Part shown: piece by piece, positions 17,910-27,082 of the stretch
Position numbering within the stretch: the stretch's first letter is position 1
How the letters are laid out: each line of letters opens with the position of its first letter
DNA from: Bordetella parapertussis
Lineage (GTDB): Bacteria > Pseudomonadota > Gammaproteobacteria > Burkholderiales > Burkholderiaceae_B
Assembly (NCBI GenBank): GCA_945862495.1
Contig: CAMAYM010000006.1
Coordinates: forward strand, 1 to 49,592
Direction: 5' to 3'
Length of the DNA stretch: 49,592 nucleotides
Position numbers and translations under genes: made by a program
Notes under the pieces: generated by a model
Seen by the model: only the letters and a program-made list of their open reading frames with translations
Told to the model about the DNA's origin: nothing
Databases searched by the model: none

Positions 17910-18647
17910 ATGAGTGCAAAGATTGCGTATGTCACGGGTGGAATGGGTGGAATTGGCACCGCGATTTGCCAGCGTCTGGCAAAAGAAGGCATGACAGTGA
18001 TTGCGGGCTGTGGACCGAGTCGCGACCACCAGCAGTGGATCGACGAACAAGCTGCGTTGGGCTATACCTTTTATGCTTCTGTAGGAAACGTCTCGGATTG
18101 GAACTCCTGCGAAGCCGCGTTTAAAAAAGTAGTGGCTGAACATGGTCCAGTCGATATTCTGGTGAATAACGCGGGCATCACGCGAGATGGTGTGTTTCGT
18201 AAAATGACTTCAGATGATTGGCGTGCTGTGATGGATACCAACCTCAACAGCTTATTCAACGTAACCAAGCAAGTGATCGACGGTATGGCGGATCGTGGTT
18301 TTGGGCGTATTATCAACATCAGTTCGGTGAACGGTCAAAAGGGACAGTTTGGTCAGTGCAACTATGCAACAGCCAAAGCCGCGATTCACGGCTTTACGAT
18401 GTCGCTGGCACTTGAGGTTGCGAGCAAAGGTGTCACGGTGAATACCGTTTCACCGGGTTATATCGGAACGGATATGGTGCGGGCGATTCGCCCAGATGTG
18501 CTTGAGAAAATTGTGTCTGCGATTCCGGTCAAGCGACTGGGACGACCAGAAGAAATTGCTTCGATTATCAATTGGATCGCCTCTGAGGAGTCTGGATTTT
18601 CTACAGGCGCAGACTTTTCTCTCAACGGTGGTTTACATATGGGTTAA
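17910..18647 (+). CDS. phaB: Acetoacetyl-CoA reductase
   Basis: NADPH-dependent short-chain dehydrogenase making (R)-3-hydroxybutyryl-CoA, the monomer for PhaC. It has 245 residues, the usual size. The cofactor motif TGGMGGIG is at 9-16, NNAG at ~88-91, and the active site has ISS followed by Tyr152-x3-Lys156 in NYATAKAAIHG. The segment SVNGQKGQFGQ is characteristic of PhbB rather than FabG. A GGAG ribosome-binding site lies about 7 bases before the ATG. It is encoded between phaC and phaR, so the pathway assignment is strong. No phaA (thiolase) is present in this window. Confidence 0.95.
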   Translation: MSAKIAYVTGGMGGIGTAICQRLAKEGMTVIAGCGPSRDHQQWIDEQAALGYTFYASVGNVSDWNSCEAAFKKVVAEHGPVDILVNNAGITRDGVFRKMTSDDWRAVMDTNLNSLFNVTKQVIDGMADRGFGRIINISSVNGQKGQFGQCNYATAKAAIHGFTMSLALEVASKGVTVNTVSPGYIGTDMVRAIRPDVLEKIVSAIPVKRLGRPEEIASIINWIASEESGFSTGADFSLNGGLHMG

Positions 18648-18667
18648 GCTATCTGGCCGTCTGAGTG

Positions 18668-18697
18668 TTGAGTAACAAACATATAAAGTAGTTAAAT
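18668..18697 (+). promoter_or_regulatory. Possible promoter for phaR
   Basis: TTGAGT (18668-18673) and TTAAAT (18692-18697) are spaced by 18 bases in the 73-base gap before phaR. The match to consensus is moderate, so this is tentative. Confidence 0.3.
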
Positions 18698-18720
18698 AGA
18701 CGATAGATCTGGGGACAGGA

Positions 18721-19290
18721 ATGACTGAAGCAGCAGCAGGCGTACCCGTGCGCCTGATTAAAAAATATCCAAATCGACGTTTGTACGATACGCAAACGAG
18801 TACATACATCACGCTTGCGGACGTCAAGCAACTTGTCTTGGAAAATGAGTTGTTCAAAGTGGTGGATGCCAAGTCAGCCGAAGATTTGACGCGCAGCATT
18901 CTCCTCCAGATCATTCTCGAAGAGGAGAGCGGTGGCATGCCGATGTTCTCTTCAACCATGTTGGCACAAGTGATTCGATTTTATGGTCACGCCATGCAGG
19001 GAATGATGGGGACCTATCTTGAAAAAAATATCCAAGGGTTTATGGAGATTCAGGAGCGCATGGCTGATCAGTCAAAAGGCCTGTACGGCACCAATCAGTT
19101 TGCACCTGAAGCATGGTCACAGTTTATGACCGCCCAGACCCCGATGGTACAAAACATGATGAATAGCTATGTAGAGCAGAGCAAAAGCCTGTTTTCTCAG
19201 ATGCAGGACAAAATGCAAGATCAGACGCGTGCCATGTTCTCGACCTTTCCTTTCACACCTGGAACTGCGGGCGAGAAAGGAAAAAACTAA
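18721..19290 (+). CDS. phaR: PHB synthesis repressor / granule regulator PhaR
   Basis: A 189-residue regulator of PHB accumulation that binds DNA and PHB granules, typically repressing phasin (phaP) and itself when no polymer is present. The conserved N-terminal DNA-binding domain VRLIKKYPNRRLYDTQ...YITLADVKQLV is at about 10-40. PHB_acc domains follow, with Met-rich helical segments (MMGTYLEKNIQGFMEIQERM). AGGA lies just before the ATG. It closes the phaC-phaB-phaR run, and its stop is 5 bases from the end of the convergent cyanophycin synthetase gene. No phasin gene is visible in the window. Confidence 0.94.
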   Translation: MTEAAAGVPVRLIKKYPNRRLYDTQTSTYITLADVKQLVLENELFKVVDAKSAEDLTRSILLQIILEEESGGMPMFSSTMLAQVIRFYGHAMQGMMGTYLEKNIQGFMEIQERMADQSKGLYGTNQFAPEAWSQFMTAQTPMVQNMMNSYVEQSKSLFSQMQDKMQDQTRAMFSTFPFTPGTAGEKGKN

Positions 19291-19295
19291 AGGTC

Positions 19296-21866
19296 TCAGC
19301 CCTGTTTGACACGCAGGGCAATATGATCCAGCGCCTCTTGAACCTGGTCGATCAAAATCAAACACAGATCACCAGGTTCTAATTTGGCAAGTGCAGTATC
19401 AATCGCTAAAAACTCGCCTCTGATCTCGACGATGTCTTTTGTGCGTGAGACATTGACCAGTCCCTGCTGCAAAAGCGCAAGCACCTCACCATCCTCACGT
19501 CCGCGCTGGCATTGATCCTGATACAAAATTGCCTGATCAAACGCTTCGCCAAGAATTTCAGTTTGACGCACGATATCTTCGTCACGTCGATCGCCCGCAC
19601 CACTGATCACAACCATTCTGCGCTTGGCAGGTATTGTCTCAATTGCTTGTATGAGCGCCTGAATGGCATCTGGATTGTGTCCATAGTCAGCCACAACCGT
19701 CGCACCACGATAATCAAATACATTAAAGCGGCCTGGGGCTGTTTGCGCATCGTTGACAAATGTTGAAAGGCCTGTGGAGATTGTTTGCCAGTTGATGCCG
19801 AGTGCCCACGCCGCGGCAATGGCAGCCATTGCATTTTCGTTTTGAAAGGTAATGCTGCCATTGCGGGTAAGTGGAATCGCTTTTAAAGGCAAGCGATGCT
19901 CCATGGTGCCTTCTGCGGCAACAATATTGTCTCCATCGACATACACAACACGCTTGCCTTGGGCACGATGGGTATTGAGAGCGGGAAGTTGGCGATCGCT
20001 GGAAAATAAGGTGACTGAGCCAGGGCAAGACTCCGCCATCTTAATGACCATCGGATCCAGTGCGTTGAGTACAGCAGTGCCATGTGGCGCTACGTTTTGT
20101 ACGATCACGCGTTTGACCAGCGCGAGCGAATCGACCGTCGTAATAAAATTCATGCCGAGGTGATCGCCAACACCGATATTGGTCACAATGGCGACATCAC
20201 ACTTATCAAACGCGAGGCCTTCTCGCAAAATTCCACCGCGTGCTGTTTCAAATACCGCGGCATCCACATCGGGATGCATGAGCACATTGCGCGCGCTCCG
20301 CGGACCACTGCAGTCTCCCGTGTCGATGCAGCGATGCTCAATGTAGACACCATCTGAGTTGGTCATGCCGACGCGTTTACCGCTCTCCTTGAGTAAGTGT
20401 GCCGTCAATCTAACCGTAGTCGTTTTACCATTAGTGCCTGTGACGGCAACCACTGGAATACGAGCGTTATCACCCTCAGCAAACATCGTCGTGACGATGG
20501 CTTCACCGACGGGACGCGCTTTGCCAAAGGAGGGACTAAGGTGCATTCGTAGGCCGGGGGCAGCATTGATTTCTACAATTCCGGCGCGCTGTTCTTCCAT
20601 GGGCCTGACCACGGTTTCTGCGACGAGGTCGACACCGGCTATGTCGAGTCCGACCATTTGTGCTGCAGTCACCATTCGCGCAGCAAGTTCAGGATGTACT
20701 TCATCGGTGACGTCTGTGGCACTGCCCCCTGTGCTGAGGTTAGCGTTATTGCGCAATAAAATACGTTGGCCATTCTCTGGAACCGACTGAGCGTTTAATC
20801 CTTGGTTTGCCAGCGTCGCAAGTGCAATGTCGTCCAGACGGATTTTAGTCAAGGCCGTTGCATGACCATCGCCACGTAAAGGATCTAAATTGACCGAATC
20901 AATGAGTTGCGCAATAGTATGTTGACCATCACCAATGACACTGGGTGGATCGCGTCTAGCAGCGGCAATTAATTGGTTGCCAATCACGAGCATTCTGAAA
21001 TCATGGCCAGGAATATATTGCTCAATGATCACATCACTGCTGATTGTGCAGGCCACATCAAAGGCTTTGTTTAACTGTTCACGCGTCTCAATGTTGACGG
21101 CAACGCCCTTGCCCTGATTACCGTCGCGAGGTTTTACCACGACCGGAAAGCCGATTTGATTTGCGATCGCCCAAGCCTCGTCTCGATCGGTTGCAACATG
21201 CCCCTGAGGGACAGGAACCCCGGCAGCTTGCAACAACATTTTGGTGAGATCTTTATCTTGTGCAATCGCTTCTGCAATGGCACTCGTGCCGCTCGTTTCC
21301 GCTGCTTGAATGCGTTTTTGTTTGCTGCCCCAGCCAAACTGAACTAGGCTGCCTTCAGTCAATCGGCGATATGGAATGCCTCTTGCAACCGCGGCATCCA
21401 CAATCGATCCTGTGCTCGGTCCGAGACGAACGTCTTCGTCCAGCTCGCGTAGCTCAGACAGGGCGCGTTTGATATCGAACGCGCTATCGTCGAGCGCAGC
21501 TTGGCACAAACTTTCTGCGAGTTCGAGGGCCCGACGGCCAACGGGCTCTTCGGTATATTGAAAAACAATTTGAAAGACATCTTGTTCGGCGGTTGAGTGC
21601 GTTTGGCCAAAGGCCACGGGGCATCCTGCTGCGGCCTGCAAACCAAGTGCGATCGCCTCTATTGCGTGCGCCACTGTAATCGGATCTTTGTGTCCGAAAG
21701 GGCGTAATGGCTTGATATCAGGAAATCGCGCACGCAGCCGTGTGACAAAGGCGGGTATTTTATCTAAATCTGACTCGTCACCTGTGCATGTCACGACCGC
21801 TTCGATGGCAGTGTGGCGACTCCACAAGTTTGGACCACGTAGCGCGCGAATTCTAGAAACTTCCAT
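19296..21866 (-). CDS. cphA: Cyanophycin synthetase (full-length, CphA1 type)
   Basis: An 856-residue enzyme that builds cyanophycin (multi-L-arginyl-poly-L-aspartate) from Asp, Arg and ATP, forming cytoplasmic granules that store nitrogen. The N-terminal cyanophycin domain (RALRGPNLWS...) is followed by an ATP-grasp domain (~215-470, VVKPRDGNQGKGV) and a Mur-ligase-like domain with P-loop GTNGKT (477-482). The complete C-terminal Mur domain begins with ADYGHNPDAI near 727. The start is supported by AGGA about 8 bases upstream and by alignment of MEVSRIRALRGPNLW with its paralogue. It is 50 bases downstream of the second synthetase gene and probably shares its transcript. Confidence 0.96.
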   Translation of the reverse strand: MEVSRIRALRGPNLWSRHTAIEAVVTCTGDESDLDKIPAFVTRLRARFPDIKPLRPFGHKDPITVAHAIEAIALGLQAAAGCPVAFGQTHSTAEQDVFQIVFQYTEEPVGRRALELAESLCQAALDDSAFDIKRALSELRELDEDVRLGPSTGSIVDAAVARGIPYRRLTEGSLVQFGWGSKQKRIQAAETSGTSAIAEAIAQDKDLTKMLLQAAGVPVPQGHVATDRDEAWAIANQIGFPVVVKPRDGNQGKGVAVNIETREQLNKAFDVACTISSDVIIEQYIPGHDFRMLVIGNQLIAAARRDPPSVIGDGQHTIAQLIDSVNLDPLRGDGHATALTKIRLDDIALATLANQGLNAQSVPENGQRILLRNNANLSTGGSATDVTDEVHPELAARMVTAAQMVGLDIAGVDLVAETVVRPMEEQRAGIVEINAAPGLRMHLSPSFGKARPVGEAIVTTMFAEGDNARIPVVAVTGTNGKTTTVRLTAHLLKESGKRVGMTNSDGVYIEHRCIDTGDCSGPRSARNVLMHPDVDAAVFETARGGILREGLAFDKCDVAIVTNIGVGDHLGMNFITTVDSLALVKRVIVQNVAPHGTAVLNALDPMVIKMAESCPGSVTLFSSDRQLPALNTHRAQGKRVVYVDGDNIVAAEGTMEHRLPLKAIPLTRNGSITFQNENAMAAIAAAWALGINWQTISTGLSTFVNDAQTAPGRFNVFDYRGATVVADYGHNPDAIQALIQAIETIPAKRRMVVISGAGDRRDEDIVRQTEILGEAFDQAILYQDQCQRGREDGEVLALLQQGLVNVSRTKDIVEIRGEFLAIDTALAKLEPGDLCLILIDQVQEALDHIALRVKQG

Positions 21867-21916
21867 TTGGATTCCTAAGGATAAGGAGGTGGGACGAGTG
21901 TTGTAGGTGATTGAGA

Positions 21917-24073
21917 TTAGTTCAGTTCAAAAGCGATCAGGCCTGCTTCGATTAATTCAGGTGTAACACCAAGAGACCAAGCAGCAGCAGCGGCAGCAAG
22001 GATACTGCCGATGTGCGCTTGGCGAGTCCCTTGCTCTGATACTGGAATCGATGTCATCGTACAGAGATTTCTGCGAACAGACCCCTCAGCTAAAATAAGT
22101 TGACCGTGGTCAATAAACACCGCGCGCTGACCGCAAGCGATATGCGTGATAAGGGCGGGCAGGTTTGCCTGGCTGCCAAATAATGTGACTTGACCGTCAC
22201 AAAATTGCGACAACGCCATCACGCGCTGATCATCGGCATTGAGGATGGCCATGCCCTGTGGGAGTATCACGTCCATTTGGGTGCGGTAAATATTAATCAG
22301 ATCAAGCTCATCGCAGATTTCATATGCAGCCAGATCTTCCGTCCAGTCAACGTTGGTAATAATACCTACCTCGCACCGCTCATAGGCAAGGCCTTCAGTC
22401 AAAATTTGTTTGCAACCATTTTCGATGATGACCGCTTCGACTTCGCGATTTAACAGGATGCGTTTACCGTTTGCATGATCTGCGCAGTTGCCGGCGTGCA
22501 GGCGGCGGTGATTGACAAACAGACCATCACTACAGGCGAGTCCAGTTTTCCAGCCATGAAGGGATAGAAGTTTGAATAGCAGTTTGCTTGTGAGTGTTTT
22601 GCCGCGTGTGCCAGTAATGCCAACGACAGGAACTCTCGCCATATCGCCGGGCGGAAAGGTATAGCCAACGATATCGCGGCCGACTTGACGAGCTCTGCCT
22701 TGCGCAGGCTTGAGGTGCATCAGCAACCCTGGGCCTGCATTCACCTCAACAATGGCGCCTTGTTGCGCACCCAGAGGTTTGGAAATGTCTTCAGCGACTA
22801 AGTCGACTCCTGCGATATCCAGTCCAACGATACGGGCTGCCGTGCACGCAACGGCAGCCACCTCTGGATGAACGTCTTCGGTGCAGTCAAAGGCAACGTT
22901 TCCATTGCGTTGAATCGTAATTTCTTGTCCCATCAGGGGTACATCATCCGGTGCAAAACCTTGTCGTTCAATTTCAAGTGTGGCGGCAGCGTCGAGTTTG
23001 ATAAAGTTCAGCGGCTGATCTTCTTCGTGTCCACGGCGTTGGTCTGCATTGAGTTGGGTATCAATTAATGTTCGGATGCTTTGTTTGCCATCGCCTGTGA
23101 CACATGCGTGCCGGCCTTTTGCAGCCGCAACGAGATTGCCTCCCACCACAAGGAGTCGGTGTTCATGACCACGTATGAACTGCTCAACGAGCACGCCTGA
23201 GCCTTCCTCAATCGCAACCAAATAGGCCCGCGTGATTTCCTCGCGGGTGGACAAATTTGTAAAAACACCTCGGCCATGATTGCCATCGATGGGCTTGACT
23301 ACGATTGGCAGCCCTAAGTCTTGTGCCGCGTCCCAAGCATCCTCGGGGCAGGAGACTTCTCGGCCAACCGGGACGGGTACGCCACAGGATTGAAGCAAGC
23401 GCTTTGTGAGGTCTTTATCGCGAGAGATGGTTTCCGCGATGGCGCCTGTGTTGTCAGTTTCTGCAGTCCAGATCCGGCGCTGATTGACACCGTAGCCCAG
23501 CTGTAAAAGATTGCCTGCACTCAGTCTAATCGCAGGAATATCACGGTCATCCGCGGCATCGACAATGCAAGCGGTGCTAGGACCCAGGCAGTGGTTTAGG
23601 CGCAGCGCATGAAGTGCATGGATCATGCTGTCGACGTCGAGCGGCTGATCATTGAGGGCGTTGAGCAGCAGCGTTCGCGCAAATTTGAGCGCTTGCTGCG
23701 TCACGATTTCGTGCCAGGCGCGCACAACGACCTTGTAAAGCCCGGCCTGTGAAGTTGCGCGTGTTTGGCCATATCCTCCTGGCATGCCCGCATGTTGCTG
23801 CAAAACAAGCGTGAGGTGTTCGAGCAGGTGGGGGGACCATATCCCTGAGGGCAGTAATGAAGGCGTGTCTTTGGACGCTTCGATGCCAGGCCCTGGCTGG
23901 GTAAGTGCAGGAAGGGCTCGACACAAGCGTTCATAGAAAGCGCGCACTGACGCGCTAGGCAGGGCCTGAAAGCCGTCAAACTGTATCCAAGCCTCGATCA
24001 CTGGGCGGTAGGTCCAGATATTCGGCCCGCGCAAATAAATTGTGCGCAGAGTCGAGATGTCACATGTGCTCAT
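21917..24073 (-). CDS. cphA2: Second cyanophycin synthetase, lacking the Mur-ligase C-terminal domain (CphA2-like)
   Basis: A 718-residue paralogue of the downstream cphA with the same order: N-terminal domain (TIYLRGPNIW), ATP-grasp (VVKPIDGNHGRGV) and Mur central domain with P-loop GTRGKT (488-493, Arg where the paralogue has Asn). The protein stops about 30 residues past the NENAM-equivalent region, so the ~130-150-residue Mur C-terminal domain present in CphA is absent. A similar truncation defines cyanobacterial CphA2, which polymerises beta-aspartyl-arginine dipeptides; that activity here is inference. The ATG at 24073 is chosen because it aligns with CphA; an in-frame ATG at 24130 also exists. 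No isoaspartyl dipeptidase or cyanophycinase gene is seen nearby. Confidence 0.9.
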   Translation of the reverse strand: MSTCDISTLRTIYLRGPNIWTYRPVIEAWIQFDGFQALPSASVRAFYERLCRALPALTQPGPGIEASKDTPSLLPSGIWSPHLLEHLTLVLQQHAGMPGGYGQTRATSQAGLYKVVVRAWHEIVTQQALKFARTLLLNALNDQPLDVDSMIHALHALRLNHCLGPSTACIVDAADDRDIPAIRLSAGNLLQLGYGVNQRRIWTAETDNTGAIAETISRDKDLTKRLLQSCGVPVPVGREVSCPEDAWDAAQDLGLPIVVKPIDGNHGRGVFTNLSTREEITRAYLVAIEEGSGVLVEQFIRGHEHRLLVVGGNLVAAAKGRHACVTGDGKQSIRTLIDTQLNADQRRGHEEDQPLNFIKLDAAATLEIERQGFAPDDVPLMGQEITIQRNGNVAFDCTEDVHPEVAAVACTAARIVGLDIAGVDLVAEDISKPLGAQQGAIVEVNAGPGLLMHLKPAQGRARQVGRDIVGYTFPPGDMARVPVVGITGTRGKTLTSKLLFKLLSLHGWKTGLACSDGLFVNHRRLHAGNCADHANGKRILLNREVEAVIIENGCKQILTEGLAYERCEVGIITNVDWTEDLAAYEICDELDLINIYRTQMDVILPQGMAILNADDQRVMALSQFCDGQVTLFGSQANLPALITHIACGQRAVFIDHGQLILAEGSVRRNLCTMTSIPVSEQGTRQAHIGSILAAAAAAWSLGVTPELIEAGLIAFELN

Positions 24074-24313
24074 AAGAAACAGTTTAGGCTGCAGAAATAA
24101 TGGTTTGTTGCGCTGCACAATACCGTGCATGTTCCATTATCGCAGCAAAAAGGAGGGTTTGGCAGGGTTCAATCCACGGATGCTTCAATGCAAGAGGCAT
24201 ATGCTAGTTATACTTGCGATGTGAACACATTTTGAGCTCAGCCAAATTTTTCCAATGAACAGCTTTCTGTTGCAGTCGGCGTTTCAGACTGATGCGCCCT
24301 TTCTGTTGCAGCG
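24074..24313. promoter_or_regulatory. Divergent control region between cphA2 and the ABC transporter gene
   Basis: This 240-base gap must contain promoters for both directions. On the plus strand TATACT at 24209-24214 is a possible -10, with only a weak TTCAAT 19 bases upstream. A 13-base direct repeat (see separate entry) lies nearer the transporter gene. No convincing gene is contained. Confidence 0.4.
24263..24311 (+). repeat. 13-bp direct repeat ahead of the ABC transporter gene
   Basis: CTTTCTGTTGCAG occurs exactly at 24263-24275 and 24299-24311, a period of 36 bases. The second copy ends two bases before the transporter ATG and occupies the place of a ribosome-binding site, which is otherwise missing. 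It could be an operator pair or a translational control site. Confidence 0.5.
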
Positions 24314-26593
24314 ATGACATCTCTCGCATCCCCTGAGCATGCACTCAGCTCATCCATCCCCAGCAGCTGGTCAGACACACTGACAGCGATGTTGGAGCCG
24401 GGTGAGCTCGTGATTGCCTGTTTAGAGCCTGATTTGGACGATCGCCTTTACTTTGCCTCAGGGGCGCTCGTGCTGTCGTCTCAGCGTTTGTTTGCCCGCG
24501 CGCCCGGTGCCACGGATTGGCTGGTTTGGAACGTATCAACAACGCAGTCGCTTCAACACCGCGACCATGCCGGTGTGGGTTCGATTGAGTTATTTGATGG
24601 CTCGACTCGTCTGGGTATCTGGCGTCATACGCTTGGTATGGTGCCCGCTGTCGTACGCATGGTCGAATTATTTAGCAACTTGCAAACAAAGCTGCGCGAT
24701 CCCCAAGCTGAAATTGTTGTTGACGCCGCCGCCTGCCCTGCCTGTGGAACACCTTTCGCACAAGATCAAGACGAGTGCGCAGTTTGCGAAGCCACACCAA
24801 CGGGGCCCAGTGACACTTGGGCACTCCTTCGCCTCGCCAGGTTTGCCAAGCCCTATCGTTTGCCCTTGTTAGTCGGTTTGCTGTTGACGCTTATGTCGAC
24901 TGCAGCTTCGCTCGTTCCGCCTTATCTCACGATGCCGCTCATGGATGACGTTCTGATTCCTTTTCAGAATGGTAGGCCGATTGACTACGATTTGGTGACT
25001 TTATACCTGACAGGTTTAGTGGTTGCGGCTTTATTGGCATGGTTGCTGGGTTGGGCGCGTACGTATTTGCTCTCTTGGGTCAGTGAGCGAATGGGGGCCG
25101 ATCTGCGCACCACCACCTTCAATCACCTCCAGACTTTATCCTTGCAGTTTTTTGGCGGTAAACGCACGGGTGATTTGATGGCGCGCATCGGCAGTGAAAC
25201 CGATCGTATCAACTTGTTTTTATCTTTGCACTTGTTGGATTTCGTCAATGATGTGTTGATGATTGTGATGACGGCTGCAATTCTTTTATCGATCGATCCA
25301 TGGCTCGCTGTTACGACGTTGGTGCCCTTGCCGATCATTATCTGGATGATTCATCTTGTTAGGGACCGTTTGCGTTTTGGTTTTGAAAAGGTTGATCGCT
25401 CCTGGAGCGAATTGACCAACGTGCTGGCTGACACTATTCCAGGTATTCGCGTGGTCAAGGCGTTTGCCCAGGAAAAACGTGAGGTGGCCCGGTTTCGCGA
25501 AGCCAATGATCGCTATTTGGGCGTGAACGATCGCATAAATAAGATCTGGGCGTTGTTCGCGCCGACAGTGACGTTTTTGACTGAGATCGGTTTGTTGGTC
25601 GTGTGGATTTTCGGCATTACTCAGGTTGCTTCGAGTGCAATCAGCGTTGGGGTGCTAGCCGCCTTCCTCGCGTACATCGGTCGCTTTTATACGCGATTGG
25701 ACTCAATGAGCCGGATTGTGACCTACACCCAGCAGGCGGCGGCGGGCGCCAAGCGCATCTTTGATATTTTGGATCATGTCTCAAGCGTACCGGATGCACA
25801 GCGTCCTGTTCCGCTTACGCGGATGGAAGGCCGCATCGAAATTCGTAATGTGGGTTTTCGCTACGGTAGCCGCACGGTATTACGTAACGTCAATTTGAGC
25901 ATTGGTGCGGGTGAGATGATTGGTCTTGTTGGACATAGTGGCTCTGGCAAGAGCTCACTGGTCAATCTGATTTGCCGTTTTTATGATGTCACCGAAGGCG
26001 GCATTCGCGTGGACGGCGTGGATATTCGCTCCTATTCGCTCAATTCCTTCAGAAGCAACATTGGCCTGGTGCTTCAAGAACCGTTTTTGTTTTTCGGGAC
26101 GATTGCTGAAAATATCGCTTACGGTAAACCGAGTGCGACCCGTGAAGAGGTGATCGCAGCGGCTAGAGCTGCACGTGCACACGAATTTATTTTGAGATTA
26201 CCACAAGGCTATGACTCTCTGGTCGGTGAGCGTGGTCAGGCTTTGTCGGGCGGTGAACGACAACGTATCTCCATTGCACGTGCGCTCTTGATCGACCCCC
26301 GCATTTTGATTCTTGATGAAGCGACCTCGTCGGTTGATACAACAACGGAAATGGAAATTCAGGAAGCGCTAGATAATCTGATCCAGGGTCGAACAACAAT
26401 TGCGATTGCACACAGACTGAGCACGTTACGCAAAGCCGATCGCCTGGTCGTGCTTGATCGCGGACAAGTGGTTGAGATCGGCAATCACGACGATTTGCTA
26501 GCGCGTGGTGGTGCTTATCATGCGTTGTATGAGGCACAAACGCGACAGGTAGATGCGGAACTTCCACTCGCTACCGCAAGTGAGGTCAAGTGA
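24314..26593 (+). CDS. ABC exporter (fused permease-ATPase) associated with cyanophycin genes
   Basis: A 759-residue half-transporter. An unusual N-terminal part (1-~165) has a beta-rich domain and a zinc-ribbon-like motif, Cys141-x2-Cys144-x10-Cys155-x2-Cys158. A six-helix type I exporter domain (~175-490) follows, then an ATPase domain with Walker A GHSGSGKS (~540-547), signature LSGGERQR (~644), Walker B ILILDEAT and the H-loop AHRLST. The substrate is unknown; the position beside two cyanophycin synthetases and a DUF1854 gene matches the arrangement annotated elsewhere as cyanophycin metabolism-associated. The ATG has no good ribosome-binding site. The stop overlaps the next start by one base (TGATG). 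Confidence 0.92.
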   Translation: MTSLASPEHALSSSIPSSWSDTLTAMLEPGELVIACLEPDLDDRLYFASGALVLSSQRLFARAPGATDWLVWNVSTTQSLQHRDHAGVGSIELFDGSTRLGIWRHTLGMVPAVVRMVELFSNLQTKLRDPQAEIVVDAAACPACGTPFAQDQDECAVCEATPTGPSDTWALLRLARFAKPYRLPLLVGLLLTLMSTAASLVPPYLTMPLMDDVLIPFQNGRPIDYDLVTLYLTGLVVAALLAWLLGWARTYLLSWVSERMGADLRTTTFNHLQTLSLQFFGGKRTGDLMARIGSETDRINLFLSLHLLDFVNDVLMIVMTAAILLSIDPWLAVTTLVPLPIIIWMIHLVRDRLRFGFEKVDRSWSELTNVLADTIPGIRVVKAFAQEKREVARFREANDRYLGVNDRINKIWALFAPTVTFLTEIGLLVVWIFGITQVASSAISVGVLAAFLAYIGRFYTRLDSMSRIVTYTQQAAAGAKRIFDILDHVSSVPDAQRPVPLTRMEGRIEIRNVGFRYGSRTVLRNVNLSIGAGEMIGLVGHSGSGKSSLVNLICRFYDVTEGGIRVDGVDIRSYSLNSFRSNIGLVLQEPFLFFGTIAENIAYGKPSATREEVIAAARAARAHEFILRLPQGYDSLVGERGQALSGGERQRISIARALLIDPRILILDEATSSVDTTTEMEIQEALDNLIQGRTTIAIAHRLSTLRKADRLVVLDRGQVVEIGNHDDLLARGGAYHALYEAQTRQVDAELPLATASEVK

Positions 26594-27057
26594 TGGATGA
26601 TTTTCAACTGACGCGTAACTTGGCTGGACGACTGGTATTGACCCTCGCTGATGGCACGATGCATGAAGGGGTCATTCCTGTGCGTGCCTATCCTGTTCAG
26701 TCGCCAAAAGAGTTTGTCGCGTTGATGAGCACTGAGGGTAAAGAAGTGCTCTGGATTGAACGTCTTGCTGAGGTGCCCGAAGACGTCTGCGGGCTGATCA
26801 ACGAAGAAATCGCCTCGCGCGATGTGATGCCAGTCATTCAGCACCTTTCCAAGGTCTCGACCTACTCAACACCGAGTACCTGGGACGTTGTCACGGATCG
26901 AGGACCGACTAAATTCATCCTCAAAGGCGAGGAAGATATCCGTCGCTTGAATGGTGGCACACTCATCATCACGGATAGTCACGGACTGCGCTTTTATGTG
27001 GCAGATATGCAGCATCTCGACAAACATAGTCGCCGCATTTTGGATCGATTCCTTTAA
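26593..27057 (+). CDS. DUF1854 family protein, cyanophycin-associated
   Basis: A 154-residue cytoplasmic protein with no signal peptide or membrane helix. It matches my recollection of DUF1854, which is found next to the cyanophycin-linked ABC exporter. Notable segments are GVIPVRAYPVQSPKEF, EVLWIERLAEVPED and a basic C-terminus ending LDKHSRRILDRFL. No catalytic motif is recognisable, so its function is unknown. Its ATG shares a base with the transporter stop, implying coupled translation and a partner role. It converges with the oxidoreductase gene downstream. Confidence 0.85.
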   Translation: MDDFQLTRNLAGRLVLTLADGTMHEGVIPVRAYPVQSPKEFVALMSTEGKEVLWIERLAEVPEDVCGLINEEIASRDVMPVIQHLSKVSTYSTPSTWDVVTDRGPTKFILKGEEDIRRLNGGTLIITDSHGLRFYVADMQHLDKHSRRILDRFL

Positions 27058-27082
27058 AGCACTGCCTCCTATCAAACACGGC

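Noticed and set aside
24164..24176. GGGTTCAATCC, resembling the T-arm of a tRNA
   Set aside because: No matching acceptor stem, anticodon arm or D-arm could be built around it.
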